From Lathyrus oleraceus (Eukaryota; Streptophyta; Magnoliopsida; Fabales; Fabaceae): 64,000 nucleotides of DNA. How positions within the stretch are numbered: position 1 is the stretch's first letter; each line of letters opens with the position of its first letter. This document shows, piece by piece, positions 20,730 through 31,440 of the stretch. A program made the position numbers and the translations under genes. The notes beneath the pieces were generated by a model that ran no database searches, was not told the DNA's origin, and was given only the letters and a program-made list of their open reading frames with translations. Where the stretch lies: the NCBI RefSeq assembly GCF_024323335.1, contig NC_066583.1, positions 273,118,916-273,182,915 of the forward strand, given 5' to 3'.

Positions 20730-23225
20730 ATGGATGCCCAACAACAACAACTGTTCAACTACTCACAGCAAATGGAGTCAACTTCCACCGCTCAAACATC
20801 TTCTGTTCCAACTCCAACCGTCACCGGTGTTTCTATAACCCCCGTTTATCAAGAACCTCACATTTTGGAATGTGAACGCCACATTCATCTTGCAACCTCC
20901 TTTGAAAATTTGGATGTACTGTGTGAATCGCTGGTAGATTTTGAGAACTTGAGAAGAAACGGTGTTGATCTTACTGAAGATCTTCACAAGCAAGGTTGGG
21001 AGAACTACTTCAACAGGCTTTATGGTCCCATTTACCCTCTTCTTGTCAAAGAATTTTGGAGACATGCTGATGCAGATGACCAGTTCATTGTTTCTTTTGT
21101 TCTGGGAGTGAAGATTGTCATCACTGAAGCATCAATTGCTTCCTTGCTGAACATGGAGACTACTGGAGGAAAGAGGATTTACAACATTCCTCCTAGGTCA
21201 AAACGCATCACTGAGGTTATCAACCCAACTATCTTCAAACCAAACGCTGAGGGAAATCCCTCTAAGAACAAGGAATTGCATCAGAACCTGAGAGTATGGT
21301 TGAAAATAATTCTGGGAACCATTCACCATCGCCCAGCCTCCAACTCCTCTGATTATATTAATGCTGATCAGAAACTCATTTTATATTGCATTCAGAAAGG
21401 TATCAAGATCAATCTCCCTGTTCTTCTTTTCAAATATCTAAGGGATTCTGTCAAAGACTCCAGAAACAGCTTGAAGCCAAGATCTTACATCCCTCTGGGA
21501 AGACTGCTTTCTGATGTCTTCATTGAGCATGGATTGGTTGACCAGCTGGAAAAGGCCAAGCTGATGGATGATCTGGCTATAGAAACTGGAAAGCCTCTGA
21601 ATGCCAAAAACCTGAAGAGCATGGGAATCATCAAAGAGATTAGAGTCAAGCCCACTATGGATGTGTCCTGGGAATCTCTAAAAGATCAGAGGAAGATGCC
21701 TCATGGCCTTGAAAGGTTCTTCAAGAATGAACCCAGAGATGCCATTGCTATCTACCTTCAGCGTCTGCTGGATGAAGGTATTGATATTTCTGATTTCAGA
21801 ATTGAAGACCTTTTGGATTCAGAAGAAGATTTGGTCAGATACAAAAGAGGTCTTTCTGAGAAGAAGATAGCTGAGGAAGCAAGGAAGGCAAAGAAACCCA
21901 GACTTGGAGAATCTTCTGGAACCAAAGCTCCAGCTCCTCTGAAAATCTCTTCTTCTGGTAAGTCTATTCCTCCTGTTACTTCTGTAATACCTATGATGGC
22001 CTCTTCTACTCCTCTCCCAACACCTCCCTTATTTACAACCTCTGAAATCCCTCCTTCAACCATCAGAACCTCTCAACCTCCACCTGTTCTAAAAGTTGCT
22101 CGTAATTTCACAACAACCTCTGACCCTAATCAACTATATCACCACAGCTCTTCCTCATCCTCTGAACCAGAAACACCCCCATACTTTAGTGTTTCTTCAT
22201 CATCATCCACAGAACCTTCTGACCCAAAATCCCCAACAATAGCTGAAATTTATGCTAGAAAATACGCCCCACAAACTCAAAAACAATCTGAAGTAACCTC
22301 CACCCTCCGAACTTCTCTTCCACAACAAACAACCACCATCTCCTCTGAAAATCAAACTTCACTTCCACCACAACAAACAACCACCACACCCTCTGAAACC
22401 CAACCATCTGTAATTCGACCATCTGATCCTTATATCACCCCACCAATCCTTCCCGCTGTCCCAGAACCAGAATCCGAACCCTTAGATGTAAACCCACTCT
22501 ATGCTTCATCCCCAGATTCTGAACTTCAAGCAGAATCTGAACCTCAACCTCTAAATCTCAGCCCTCAAAACTCTCCACCTCATTCACCTGAACCTGAACC
22601 TGAACTTACCATACCTACCCTTGAGGAGGCCATTTTACAGGTTGCAGAAGCTTCAGTCCAGAAGATCAAGTCTCTGGCTAAAAACTCTGAAGTTAGTGAT
22701 GATCCTAAATCTGTTAGGACACACTGGAACAGAGTCATTAGTTGGATGACCTCTGAGTCTTATAGGCTGAAGAGTATCTCTGAACAAGTCAGAAATGGCT
22801 ACATCAGAGACTCTGAGGAAAGACTCCAAGAGAGACTGGCTAGAGAAGCTGAGGCCAGAAGATTAGAGGAGGAAAGATTGGCTAAAGAAGCTGAAGAAGA
22901 AGCAAAGAGGTTAGAAGAAGAACGACTGGCAAAGGAAGCAGAACTTCTAAGGATTCAGGAAGCTGAAGCCAAGGCTCAGGCGGATGCAGAAGCCCAAGCT
23001 GCTGCTGAAGCTGAAGCTCAGCAGGCTCTGACTCAGGGGGAGTCCTCTTCTGCGATCCCATTGATTCTTAACACTCTGAAAGAGATCAAGCAAGATCAGA
23101 AAGAAATCAAGCAAGATCAGAATGAGCTCCGGGCCAGGATGGACAAGCAAGATGCTTTGAATGAAAACATCCAGAACATGTTTGCCATGTTGCTTCAGAG
23201 ACTTCCTCAACCTCCAAACCCTTAG
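20730..23225 (+). CDS. SIRE-A envelope-like accessory protein, 831 aa
   Basis: Third ORF of SIRE-type elements; its biological role is unknown despite the 'envelope-like' name. The chosen start is MDAQQQQLFNYSQQ, just after the CT-rich leader; an in-frame ATG at 20598 lies upstream of the TATA box and is less likely. Residues about 40-330 form a conserved mostly helical domain (ECERHIHLATSFENLDVLCE, FVLGVKIVITEASIASLLN, LPVLLFKYLRD) resembling the putative plant transposon/Athila-ORF type. Residues about 400-630 are Pro/Ser/Thr-rich and low complexity. The C-terminus (about 690-815) has EEERLAKEAE repeats and a KEIKQDQ duplication predicting a long coiled coil. I see no transmembrane segment or furin site in this protein. 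Confidence 0.85.
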   Translation: MDAQQQQLFNYSQQMESTSTAQTSSVPTPTVTGVSITPVYQEPHILECERHIHLATSFENLDVLCESLVDFENLRRNGVDLTEDLHKQGWENYFNRLYGPIYPLLVKEFWRHADADDQFIVSFVLGVKIVITEASIASLLNMETTGGKRIYNIPPRSKRITEVINPTIFKPNAEGNPSKNKELHQNLRVWLKIILGTIHHRPASNSSDYINADQKLILYCIQKGIKINLPVLLFKYLRDSVKDSRNSLKPRSYIPLGRLLSDVFIEHGLVDQLEKAKLMDDLAIETGKPLNAKNLKSMGIIKEIRVKPTMDVSWESLKDQRKMPHGLERFFKNEPRDAIAIYLQRLLDEGIDISDFRIEDLLDSEEDLVRYKRGLSEKKIAEEARKAKKPRLGESSGTKAPAPLKISSSGKSIPPVTSVIPMMASSTPLPTPPLFTTSEIPPSTIRTSQPPPVLKVARNFTTTSDPNQLYHHSSSSSSEPETPPYFSVSSSSSTEPSDPKSPTIAEIYARKYAPQTQKQSEVTSTLRTSLPQQTTTISSENQTSLPPQQTTTTPSETQPSVIRPSDPYITPPILPAVPEPESEPLDVNPLYASSPDSELQAESEPQPLNLSPQNSPPHSPEPEPELTIPTLEEAILQVAEASVQKIKSLAKNSEVSDDPKSVRTHWNRVISWMTSESYRLKSISEQVRNGYIRDSEERLQERLAREAEARRLEEERLAKEAEEEAKRLEEERLAKEAELLRIQEAEAKAQADAEAQAAAEAEAQQALTQGESSSAIPLILNTLKEIKQDQKEIKQDQNELRARMDKQDALNENIQNMFAMLLQRLPQPPNP

Positions 23226-23680
23226 GCACTTAGGATTTATTTTGTTTGCTTGCCTAATGTTTTTGCTTCTGTCTTCTTTTTAGCTCTGATTTTCTTCTTT
23301 GAGTCTGATGTTTTGACTGCTGTTTGCCTCTGTGCTTTTCTATTAATGAAGTGTTTTTCTCTTTATTATTCTTTTTATTTTTTATGCCTTTTTGATTATG
23401 CCATAAAGGGGGAGAAATCATTAAATAGCTCTGATGAAAATTTGTCCAAAACCTTAAGCACTCTGCAACATTTGTAGAAATAGCTCTGATAAAAATAGCT
23501 CTGATTAAATAACTCTAACATTAAATTTAAGTATTTGCAGAAAGTTTCAGAAATCTCATTACTTGAAAAACTCTGGTAAGAACTTCTGAACTCCCTAGCA
23601 CTAACTCAGGGGGAGCTTCTGTCTATCTGATCTTATTTTATTCATGTTTCATCTGCTATTTTAAGTTGTTTTGTCATCAT
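23226..23680 (+). other. SIRE-A 3' untranslated region
   Basis: Non-coding stretch before the PPT. It has GGGGGAGAAA at 23409-23417 and AGGGGGAGC near 23608, both PPT-like. It also has three GCTCTGAT(A/T/G) copies at 23428, 23483 and 23498, matching the 3' end of the primer tRNA (complement of the PBS). Short plus-strand open frames here have no recognisable features. Confidence 0.7.
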
Positions 23681-23695
23681 CAAAAAGGGGGAGAT
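23681..23695 (+). other. SIRE-A polypurine tract
   Basis: CAAAAAGGGGGAGAT immediately before the 3' LTR; this is the plus-strand DNA primer site. Confidence 0.9.
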
Positions 23696-24769
23696 TGTAA
23701 GAACAAAAATTGTTCTACAACAGATTCCTTGATTTTGATGATAACAAAGGATGAAACCAAAAATGGCACCCTAACGAAAAGTTTCTAAGTGTGCAGGGTT
23801 CTAAAGAAAGAAGAAATAAATCTGATGATGTCATCAGATGCACAACAAGATCAGATACAAATTATCAAGTATCAGAAGCATCTAAAGTGGAATCTCGTTT
23901 CAAGAAGCTCTGACTCTGGACAAAACTGCAAAGTATCAGAAGCATCTGAACATGAAGTAAAGTCTAGAAGCTCTGACTCTGAACAAATGCTTTCTGTAAA
24001 CTCTGGAAGTTATCAGCGCCATCTGAACTTTCAAGAAATAACATCAGAAGCAAGTTTCTCCAGATACACGAAGACTCTAATCAGATTTGTTAATCATGAT
24101 GAAGTAACGTTGAAGACAAGTAAAGATTTTCAAATTGGATTTCCTGATTAAGAAAGAGACGTTAATCTCCGCTTCCAAGAGAAAAGATACTACTTGTGGT
24201 AAGTAGTCACTTCAAAGATGAAAAGTTAAACTGCAGAAGCTATTTAAGTGATGGAGTAAACTCAGTTTAATATCCACCAGATTCAACTCTACTCCAACTC
24301 ATATATAAATAGAGAAGAAATCAACATTCAGTACACAAGAAATCACTAGCCAAAACTATACTGAAATTATATCACGCTCAAGAAAAACATCTTTGTTCTT
24401 CAAAGATTTTCACTAAGCTTTTGCTTATCAAGTGAAAAATTTGTTCTTAAGTTTGTAATATTTGCTTTCTTAGAAGCACTCTAGATTACACATCTTGTAT
24501 CTATTTTTATTTGATTTCCTCAAGTGACTCTTTGTAGTCTGTAGACTTGAGAGGACTAAGAGATTTTCTTCTCTCTTAGGGGTTGTTTGTAATCTTTCAA
24601 GATTAGTGGATTAAGTCCTTGTTGAAGGCGAAATCACCTTGGCCGGGTGGACTGGAGTAGCTTTGTGTTATAAGCGAACCAGTATAAAATCATTGTGTGA
24701 TTTCATTTTGCAAAAGCGCTTATTTTTCAAACAATTCAAACCCCCCCTTTCTTGTTTTTCTCACCTTCA
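23696..24769 (+). mobile_element. SIRE-A 3' LTR, 1074 bp
   Basis: Same length as the 5' LTR, and I could find no difference by eye, including the C7 run. The TATA box is at 24302-24312. Target duplication atcac follows at 24770-24774. Confidence 0.95.
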
Positions 24770-26031
24770 ATCACAAGTAAGGACTCAGTGATAGTCCGAT
24801 GTGCTTGCTCACTACGCTGCTGGGAGGCTACCATAAAACTCATATTATTTGTCAGTTGTTGGTTTATGGTATTCATAAGGGTGTCACGTCTTTCCTCACG
24901 AGCTAGGTGCTCGCGCCACATCTCCTCGGTGATGTAAAAACCGGGAGTGGTACCTGCAAAATGGTTAGAGGAAGAAGGTGCAGTGTGTGCAGGTGATGTA
25001 GTAGGAATATCATGAGCAGGTGACTGGTCGCGCCGGTCATACTCATCATCGGTCCCTTTCTCACCGTGCATAGGAACGTTAGGTGGCAAAGGACCGGTAA
25101 AAGGTGGAGCAGCAAGATCATACGTCCAGTTCCTTGCATGTCGCACATCTGTACGCTGAGAGCAAGGTAAAACAACACTGGGTATAGCTACACCATAGAT
25201 CATGAGGTGAAAACCACATGCTCGCCGCACCTTGCATAATTTCATATCTTTCAAAAAATTTAAGTTAATGGTGCGGTGAGGGAGTGGTTCCAAGGTGGCT
25301 AACTCAACATTGAGATTCAACGCTCTAGCAATAGAAGTAATCAAACCACTGAAAGAGATGGTTCCTCCCTTTTTAAGAATGGAAAACATATGGGCCAACA
25401 TAAAAGGAACATGATTGATCATGCGATTAGCGAGGCAACCCTGTAAAAATAGCAACTCTCGGGCATTTACTTTGTTAGAATTCTCCCGACCAAATATAGT
25501 ACATGCCAAAAGGTATCGAAAAATACGTATGGCCGGGTTATGAATATTAGAAGCTAAAATTCCTTCAAATGAAGTCACAACCACATTTGATAATCTATTC
25601 CAAAAAGTAAATGCTTCGAGTGCCCACTCAGCATCTAAGGGTGTCTCACAGATGGCACCCTCACCGTAAGGCATACCTAACAAACCCGCTAAGGCATCGG
25701 TAGTGTACTCGTATTCCACATTAAACATTCTAAAACAAATGGTACGTACCGTGCTAGCAGTGCCAGGGTAAACAATTTAAATTAGGGAACTCAAAAATTC
25801 CCTAGTTAGCCTATCATAGGTGGGTGCTTTACTAGCAAAAATATCGTGTAATCCTAAAGTATCAAGCATGTGAAAAACACTATGGTATGTTCCTAAAGTG
25901 TACAAACAATCTTCGTCGACATACCTGGTAGCGAGGATCTCCCGAGATTGCAATTTTTGCAAAATCTTGTTTTGTCGCTCTCAGGGTTTTCCTCCGCGAA
26001 GAATGATGTTGTTGAACTCCATTCCGGCCAT
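24770..26031 (-). pseudogene. Athila accessory ORF3, 5' part
   Basis: On the minus strand it starts MAGMEFNNIILRGG at 26031 after a long CT-rich leader and runs into the SIRE-A target site. There are two in-frame stops (near 25983 and at 25777-25779), otherwise one frame. Residues include REILATRYVDEDCLYTLG, YDRLTREFLSSL, IHNPAIRIFRYLLACTIFG and a helical C-terminal part with many Gln. This pattern fits the Athila-ORF1 / putative plant transposon protein type found after integrase in Athila-group elements. It resembles ORF2 of the same element (26874-28004). Function is unknown. The 3' end is at 14143-14328. Confidence 0.7.
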
Positions 26032-26279
26032 TAATGGTGATTGAAGAGAAAAATGGGTGTTTATGGAAAGGAGGTGAGAGATGGAGTTTTAGTGGGGTTT
26101 TGGTGGAGAAATGGAGAAGTGAAGTTTGGAAATGGTAATGGATTGGAGTCAAAATGAGCAAGTTGGGATTTTTCGTGAACTTTGGTGGAGTTGGGAGGAG
26201 AAGAAAATGGGTTTGGAGAGGTTGAAGAAGGTGAAAATGGTGAAATTAGGGATTCTGTCCCCTTAAAGTTCCAGACATC

Positions 26280-26314
26280 ATGGCGCCCGCCATGAGGCTT
26301 ATGGCATCCGCCAT
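26280..26314. repeat. Palindromic GC motif pair upstream of Athila ORF3
   Basis: ATGGCGCCCGCCAT (26280-26293) and ATGGCATCCGCCAT (26301-26314). The first is identical to a motif in the LTR U3 at 12561-12574. They lie about 250 bp upstream of the ORF3 start on the minus strand. Confidence 0.8.
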
Positions 26315-26500
26315 GTCTTCGGATTTGGTTGGGCCGGATTTGGTCATTGCTACTTGGGCCTCAACTTTTTGTCTTCATTTTTGTAAGAAGGGGGATGTAC
26401 ATAGATTTCTATGGTATGCTGTTTTTTTTGGTTTAAGCTTGACAAAACAAAATAAAATAGTAAAATGAAATAAAATAACATAAAATAAAATGGACATAAA

Positions 26501-26873
<373 letters not shown>

Positions 26874-28004
26874 TCAGTATATCGGTTCAGTGTTATGTGA
26901 GGCAACTGATACTTCGACCTGCAAAGCAACGTCAGCAAGCTCCTGGCGAAGCTGGGCTATCTCCATACGAAGCTTAACCAATTCAGACTGCATGCTTGGA
27001 CTCTGGATTTTTGGATTGTTGGTGCGGACTTTGATTCTAATAGGTGCGATTTTCGGGTCGTCCACTGTCTCTCCCTGTCCTTCTATGACGTAGGCCCAGT
27101 TGGACTGATCAATAACACAAGTTACTTGAGGGTCCAGTAAAGTGAAGTAGTGAATAGTCTCACCCTTGATTAAGAGTCTGTATTGATCCGGTTGGAAAGA
27201 AGATCTCCTCATGAGGCCACGGTCCAGACAGAAGTCAATATCCATCAAGGTGTAGCTGCAGTAAGACGTCAGGTGAGATAGTCTTCTATCAAGTCCCAGG
27301 GCTGAGGCTATATGAGTCACCGTGCTTCCAATGTGTATAGGGCTCACAACGGAGCAAGCATTAAGATGTAGACTCTCGATTAGGAAAGCTCCGCAATCTA
27401 CCGGGCGTGACTGAGTGGTACAGTACATGAAGAAGATCTCTTCAACACTCACATGCGTATCAGGGTCACTCTTCCCCAAGAAGGTATGGGCAATGATCAT
27501 CTGAAAGTACCTGAAAGCAGGATTGTGAATCTTGTTGGATATTTGGGTGGAAGGGTCAGGGCTACCTCCACACTTAATGTCACTCAAAAACTTCTCAATG
27601 TCTCGGCTCAGGAAATAGCTCATGGGGAGCTCAGATGAAGCATCATAAGCAGTCTGAAATCCAAGAAAGTCACCGAAATGCTTGTGGTTGAAGGTGTATT
27701 CTGCCCCAAACAGCCTGAAATTAATGTATCCACCATCACTAGCGTGACCAACATAGGGCTCGTAGGTCAGCGAGCTCCAGAATTCCAAAGTCAGGTTCCT
27801 GTAAGTCACATGCATAACATCAGTATATTCATCCCATTGCAACTGATTGCATAAATGCCTGACACTAGGCTCAATGCTTAATGCCTCCATGCAGCTCGAG
27901 TCGGGATATCTGGTGGGCAACATTGGGCGCTGGGAAAACATGGCGTAACGCTGCTCTTTAACTGGGTCACGAAAGATTACTGGCATAATGTCAATATTCT
28001 CCAT
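26874..28004 (-). CDS. Athila accessory ORF2, 376 aa, intact
   Basis: Open from MENIDIMPVIFRDPVKEQRY to a stop at 26874. Its conserved core includes VRHLCNQLQWDEYTDVMH, YRNLTLEFWSSL, a hydrophobic FRLFGAEYTFNHKHFGDFLG stretch, IHNPAFRYFQMIIAHTFLG and a C-terminal coiled coil (LVKLRMEIAQLRQELADVAL). This is the Athila-ORF1/putative plant transposon type seen downstream of integrase in Athila-group elements; its function is unknown and I see no transmembrane anchor. The ATG lies one base after a strong 3' splice-site consensus (CTAACTTTTCAG, minus, about 28017-28006), suggesting expression from a spliced subgenomic RNA. It is the only ORF of this old element without a stop or frameshift. Confidence 0.75.
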   Translation of the reverse strand: MENIDIMPVIFRDPVKEQRYAMFSQRPMLPTRYPDSSCMEALSIEPSVRHLCNQLQWDEYTDVMHVTYRNLTLEFWSSLTYEPYVGHASDGGYINFRLFGAEYTFNHKHFGDFLGFQTAYDASSELPMSYFLSRDIEKFLSDIKCGGSPDPSTQISNKIHNPAFRYFQMIIAHTFLGKSDPDTHVSVEEIFFMYCTTQSRPVDCGAFLIESLHLNACSVVSPIHIGSTVTHIASALGLDRRLSHLTSYCSYTLMDIDFCLDRGLMRRSSFQPDQYRLLIKGETIHYFTLLDPQVTCVIDQSNWAYVIEGQGETVDDPKIAPIRIKVRTNNPKIQSPSMQSELVKLRMEIAQLRQELADVALQVEVSVASHNTEPIY

Positions 28005-28005
28005 C

Positions 28006-28022
28006 CTGAAAAGTTAGGTTAA
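28006..28022 (-). promoter_or_regulatory. Candidate 3' splice site before Athila ORF2
   Basis: On the minus strand AACCTAACTTTTCAG directly precedes G-ATG. It combines a branch-point-like CTAAC, a pyrimidine stretch and CAG. Envelope-like ORFs of Athila/Bagy-2-type elements are reported to be expressed by splicing, so this fits; the donor has not been located. Confidence 0.45.
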
Positions 28023-28194
28023 AACAGAGGACACCTAAAATCGCAAATATCATGACTGTTAGTCTACATATAGATATACATATATATAAAACAACTAAAA
28101 ATATAAATTGAAATAGTAAAAGTAAAGGAAAAGAAATCATGGGTTGCCTCCCATGCAGCGCTTGTTTAACGTCGTTAGCTTGACGATTCGAACT

Positions 28195-29514
28195 TTATAT
28201 ATTAGAGGTAGGAACTTGAGGGTCGATCAGAGTTTGGTCATGGCATTCTGTGGGGATGTCACCTCCTTGGTATTGCTTCAGTCTTTGTCCATTTACCACA
28301 AACGGATTACAGGAATTGTTCTGGATTTCAACTGCTCTAGATTTTAGGATTTTGGAAACCTCAAAGGGGCCTGTCCATCTTAAACGCAACTTACCTGGAA
28401 AAAGTCATAATCTCGAATTGAAGAGGAGAACATATTCGCCTATATTAAATTCCTTTTTCACAATCTTTTTGTCATGCCAAGCTTTAGTTCTTTCTTTGTA
28501 TATAACGACATTCTCGTAAGCGTTCTGGCGGAGTTCCTCCAATTTGTGGATATCAAGGATTCGCTTCTTGCCAGATGCTAGGTAATCCAAATTCAGGGTC
28601 TTGATGGCCCAATATGCCTTGTGCTTGAGTTCAAAAGGTAAGTGGCATGACTTCCCGTAGACCAACTGGTATGCTGTAGTTCCAATAGGGGTTTTGTAAG
28701 CAGTTATGTAAGCCCACAGTGCTTCTGTTAGCTTTTCAGACCAATCTTTTCTGGATATTGAAACAGTTTTCTCCAAGATCTACTTAATCTCTCTGTTAGA
28801 TACTTCCACTTGACCATTAGTATGGGGGTGATATGGTGTTGCTACTCTGTGTTTTACTCCATATTTCCTTAAGAGTTTATCAAATATCCTGGATATAAAA
28901 TGTGATCCACCATCACTTATGATAAGTCGTGGTACTCCAAATCTGGGAAAAATATTATTCTTGAACATCTTGATGACTACTCTTGTGTCGTTGGTGGGTG
29001 CGGCTATAGCTTCTATCCATTTGGACACATAGTCAACGGCTACCAAAATGTACTTGTTTCCCAACGAAGATGGAAAAGGTCCCATGAAATGAATACCCCA
29101 AACGTCAAATAGTTCTACTTCTTGGATGTTCTTCAAAGGCATTTCGTCACGTCTTGAGATGTTTCCAGCGCGCTGGCACCGGTCACATAGGACAATATAA
29201 GTATGGACATCACGCCAAAGTGTTGGCCAACAAAGACCAGCTTGAAGGATCTTAGTGTATGTCTTGGATGTGCTTGAATGTCCACCATAGGGAGAAGAGT
29301 GACAATGCTCTATGATATTTCTGACTTCTTCTTCCAGGACGCAACGTCGAAAGATGTTATCAGTTCCTCTTTTGAAAAGGAGTGGTTCGTCCCAATAGAA
29401 GTGTCTTATATCTTTAAAGAATTTCTTCTTCTGTTGATAGTTGAGGTCAGGCGGTATGATATCAGCGTTTAGATAGTTCACAAAATCAGCGTACCATGGT
29501 ACTCTGCTAATTTC
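28195..29514 (-). pseudogene. pol: Athila-type integrase, broken
   Basis: Minus-strand frame after RNase H. The zinc-binding domain has HSSPYGGH and [10 protein letters not shown]. The core has [11 protein letters not shown], in which the first catalytic Asp (normally GIDFMGP) is His, then SDGGSHF (second Asp) and [11 protein letters not shown] (Glu). In-frame stops lie at 29515-29517 (before the domain), 28780-28782 (right after REIK) and near 28402-28404. The C-terminal part includes [20 protein letters not shown] and RLRWTGPFEV, the chromodomain-less GPF/Y-type tail. Stops plus Asp-to-His make it inactive. Confidence 0.85.
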
Positions 29515-31104
29515 TCAAATCGTCCCAAAGTTGTCTCTATCAGGTTCAAGGGGAGCGGTATCTATCTTAGCTATCAGTCTGTCATAGGTGAAATAATCAT
29601 TTATAGGTAAATGGTCTAGCTTCAAATGCTTTAATCTGGAAAGATGGTCAACAACTACGTTTTCTGTTCCTTTTTTGTCTCTAATATCTAAGTCGAATTC
29701 TTGTAGCAAAAGGATCCATCTGAGTAATCTAGGTTTCACATCCTTTTTACTTAGAAGGTAATGGATAGCTGCATGGTCTGTATAGACTATAATCTTAGAT
29801 CCCACAAGATAAGACCTAAATTTATCGATTGCGAAAACTACAACTAGGAGTTCCTTCTCTGTTGTTGTATAATTTAATTGAGTGACATCTAGGGTTCTAC
29901 TAGCGTAATATATTACATGTAGTTTCTTATCTTTTCTTTGCCCTAAAACAGCTCCTATAGCGAAATTGCTAGCATCACACATTATTTCGAAGGGTTTAGT
30001 CCAATCCGGAGTTTGTAGAATGGGTGCTGAAATTAGCGCTTGTTTTAACTGATTAGAGGCTTTGATGCATTTTTCATTGAAAATGAATTCAATGTCTTTC
30101 ATCAGAAGGCCGGTCAGGGGTTTTGTTATTTTAGAGAAGTCTTTTATGAAGCGTCGGTAGAAACAGGTGTGTCCAAGAAAACTACGGACTTCTCTAACTG
30201 TCTTAGGAGGGTTAAGGTTTTCTATAACTTCTATCTTTGCTTTGTCGACCTCAATGCCTCTTTCAGATATTATATGCCCTAACACTATGCCTTCTTTAAC
30301 CATAAAGTGGTACTTCTCCCAGTTTAACACAAGGTTAACTTCTACGCATCTCTCTAGGATTTTCTCAAGGTTAACGAGGCAATCTTCAAAGTCTAACCCA
30401 CACACCGAGAAATCATCCATAAATACTTCCATAATTCTGTCGAGATAATCTGCGAAGATTGACATCATACAACATTGGAAAGTAGCTGACGTATTACAGA
30501 GTCCAAACGGCATTCGTTTGTAAGCAAACGTTCTGTAAGGATAGATAAAGGTTATTTTCTCTTGATCCTCGGGGTATATGGGTATTTGGAAAAATCCAGA
30601 ATATCCATCAAGATAACAAAAGTAAGAGTGTCTGGCAAGATGCTCAAGCATTTTATCTATGAATGGAAGGGGGAAATGGTCTTTCCTAGTTGCCTTATTG
30701 AGCTTCCTATAATCTATGCACATACGCCATCCGCCTTCTATGCGTTTAGCTACATGCTCGCCCATTTCGTTCTGCACGACTGTGATGCCTCCCTTTTTGG
30801 GTATCACATGTACATGACTTACCCATTTACTATCAGAGATTTGATAGATTATACCAACTTCTAGCAATTTAAGGATTTCCTTCTTCACCACCTCGCTCAT
30901 TGCAGGGTTGATTCGTCTCTGATGTTCTCTGGAAGGTTTTGAATCCTCCTCTAGCGAGATCCTGTGCATACACACGGATGGGCTTATACCTTTTAAATCA
31001 GAGATGTTGTACCCTAAGGCAAATGGGTATCTTCTTAAAACATTCAAGAGTCGGTTTGTCTCGTCTTGGTTTAAGGTGGCACTAACTATCACTGGGCGGT
31101 TCAT
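29515..31104 (-). pseudogene. pol: Athila-type reverse transcriptase and RNase H, 529 aa open segment
   Basis: Numbered from [10 protein letters not shown] at 31104. RT has [15 protein letters not shown] (92-106), [34 protein letters not shown] (first Asp at 166) and FMDD (228-231). A connection domain follows, then RNase H with [14 protein letters not shown] (D377), TEKELL (E418) and [10 protein letters not shown] (D443), and ends in DHLSRL. All RT and RNase H acids are present. It is separated from protease by a one-base frameshift in an A-run at 31104 and from integrase by a TGA at 29515-29517, so the polyprotein cannot be made. Confidence 0.9.
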
Positions 31105-31440
31105 TTTTTATCCAAAAACTTGTATCTTAGGTTCTTGGGCAATTCCTTAAGTTCTTGAGCTGGTTTTTGAGAATTTGGTGAAAGGTCTAGCGTAAGATCC
31201 AAACATTCGTTAGTGTGAGGTTCCGTTTCCTCTAGCTCGTCATCCTTTTCATCCGGGTTTGAAAATGGTTCGATCACAGCTTCTCTTCGATCAAATTCCC
31301 TTATGCACTCATCTATGATATCGATCGCATAACATGCGTCTCCTAGGATTGGTGCCATCAGGAACTTTGAAAGAATAAACTCGATCTTTTCATCCCCTAT
31401 TTCAAAAGTTAACTTTCCTCTTTTAACATCTATTATAGCT
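31101..31440 (-). pseudogene. Protease-RT linker of the Athila-type element
   Basis: Minus strand. After the protease GRPFLSTPE at 31433 a one-base frameshift occurs. The next frame continues as AIIDVKRGKLTFEIGDEKIEF and then a Glu/Asp-rich linker (EFDRREAVIEPFSNPDEKDDELEE) to [10 protein letters not shown], which ends at a stop overlapping the RT segment start. This is the normal connecting region, now in its own frame. Confidence 0.75.

Larger units (their letters stand above)
14329..24769 (+). mobile_element. SIRE-A: complete SIRE/Maximus-type Ty1/copia retrotransposon, 10.4 kb
   Basis: Two 1074-bp LTRs (14329-15402 and 23696-24769) that I could not tell apart by eye bound PBS, gag, pol (PR-INT-RT-RH), an envelope-like ORF and a PPT. 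A 5-bp target duplication atcac flanks it (14324-14328, 24770-24774). All three ORFs are open to full length. Identical LTRs imply very recent insertion because the LTRs are made identical at integration. It lies in the last ORF of the older Athila-type element, in opposite orientation. Confidence 0.95.
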
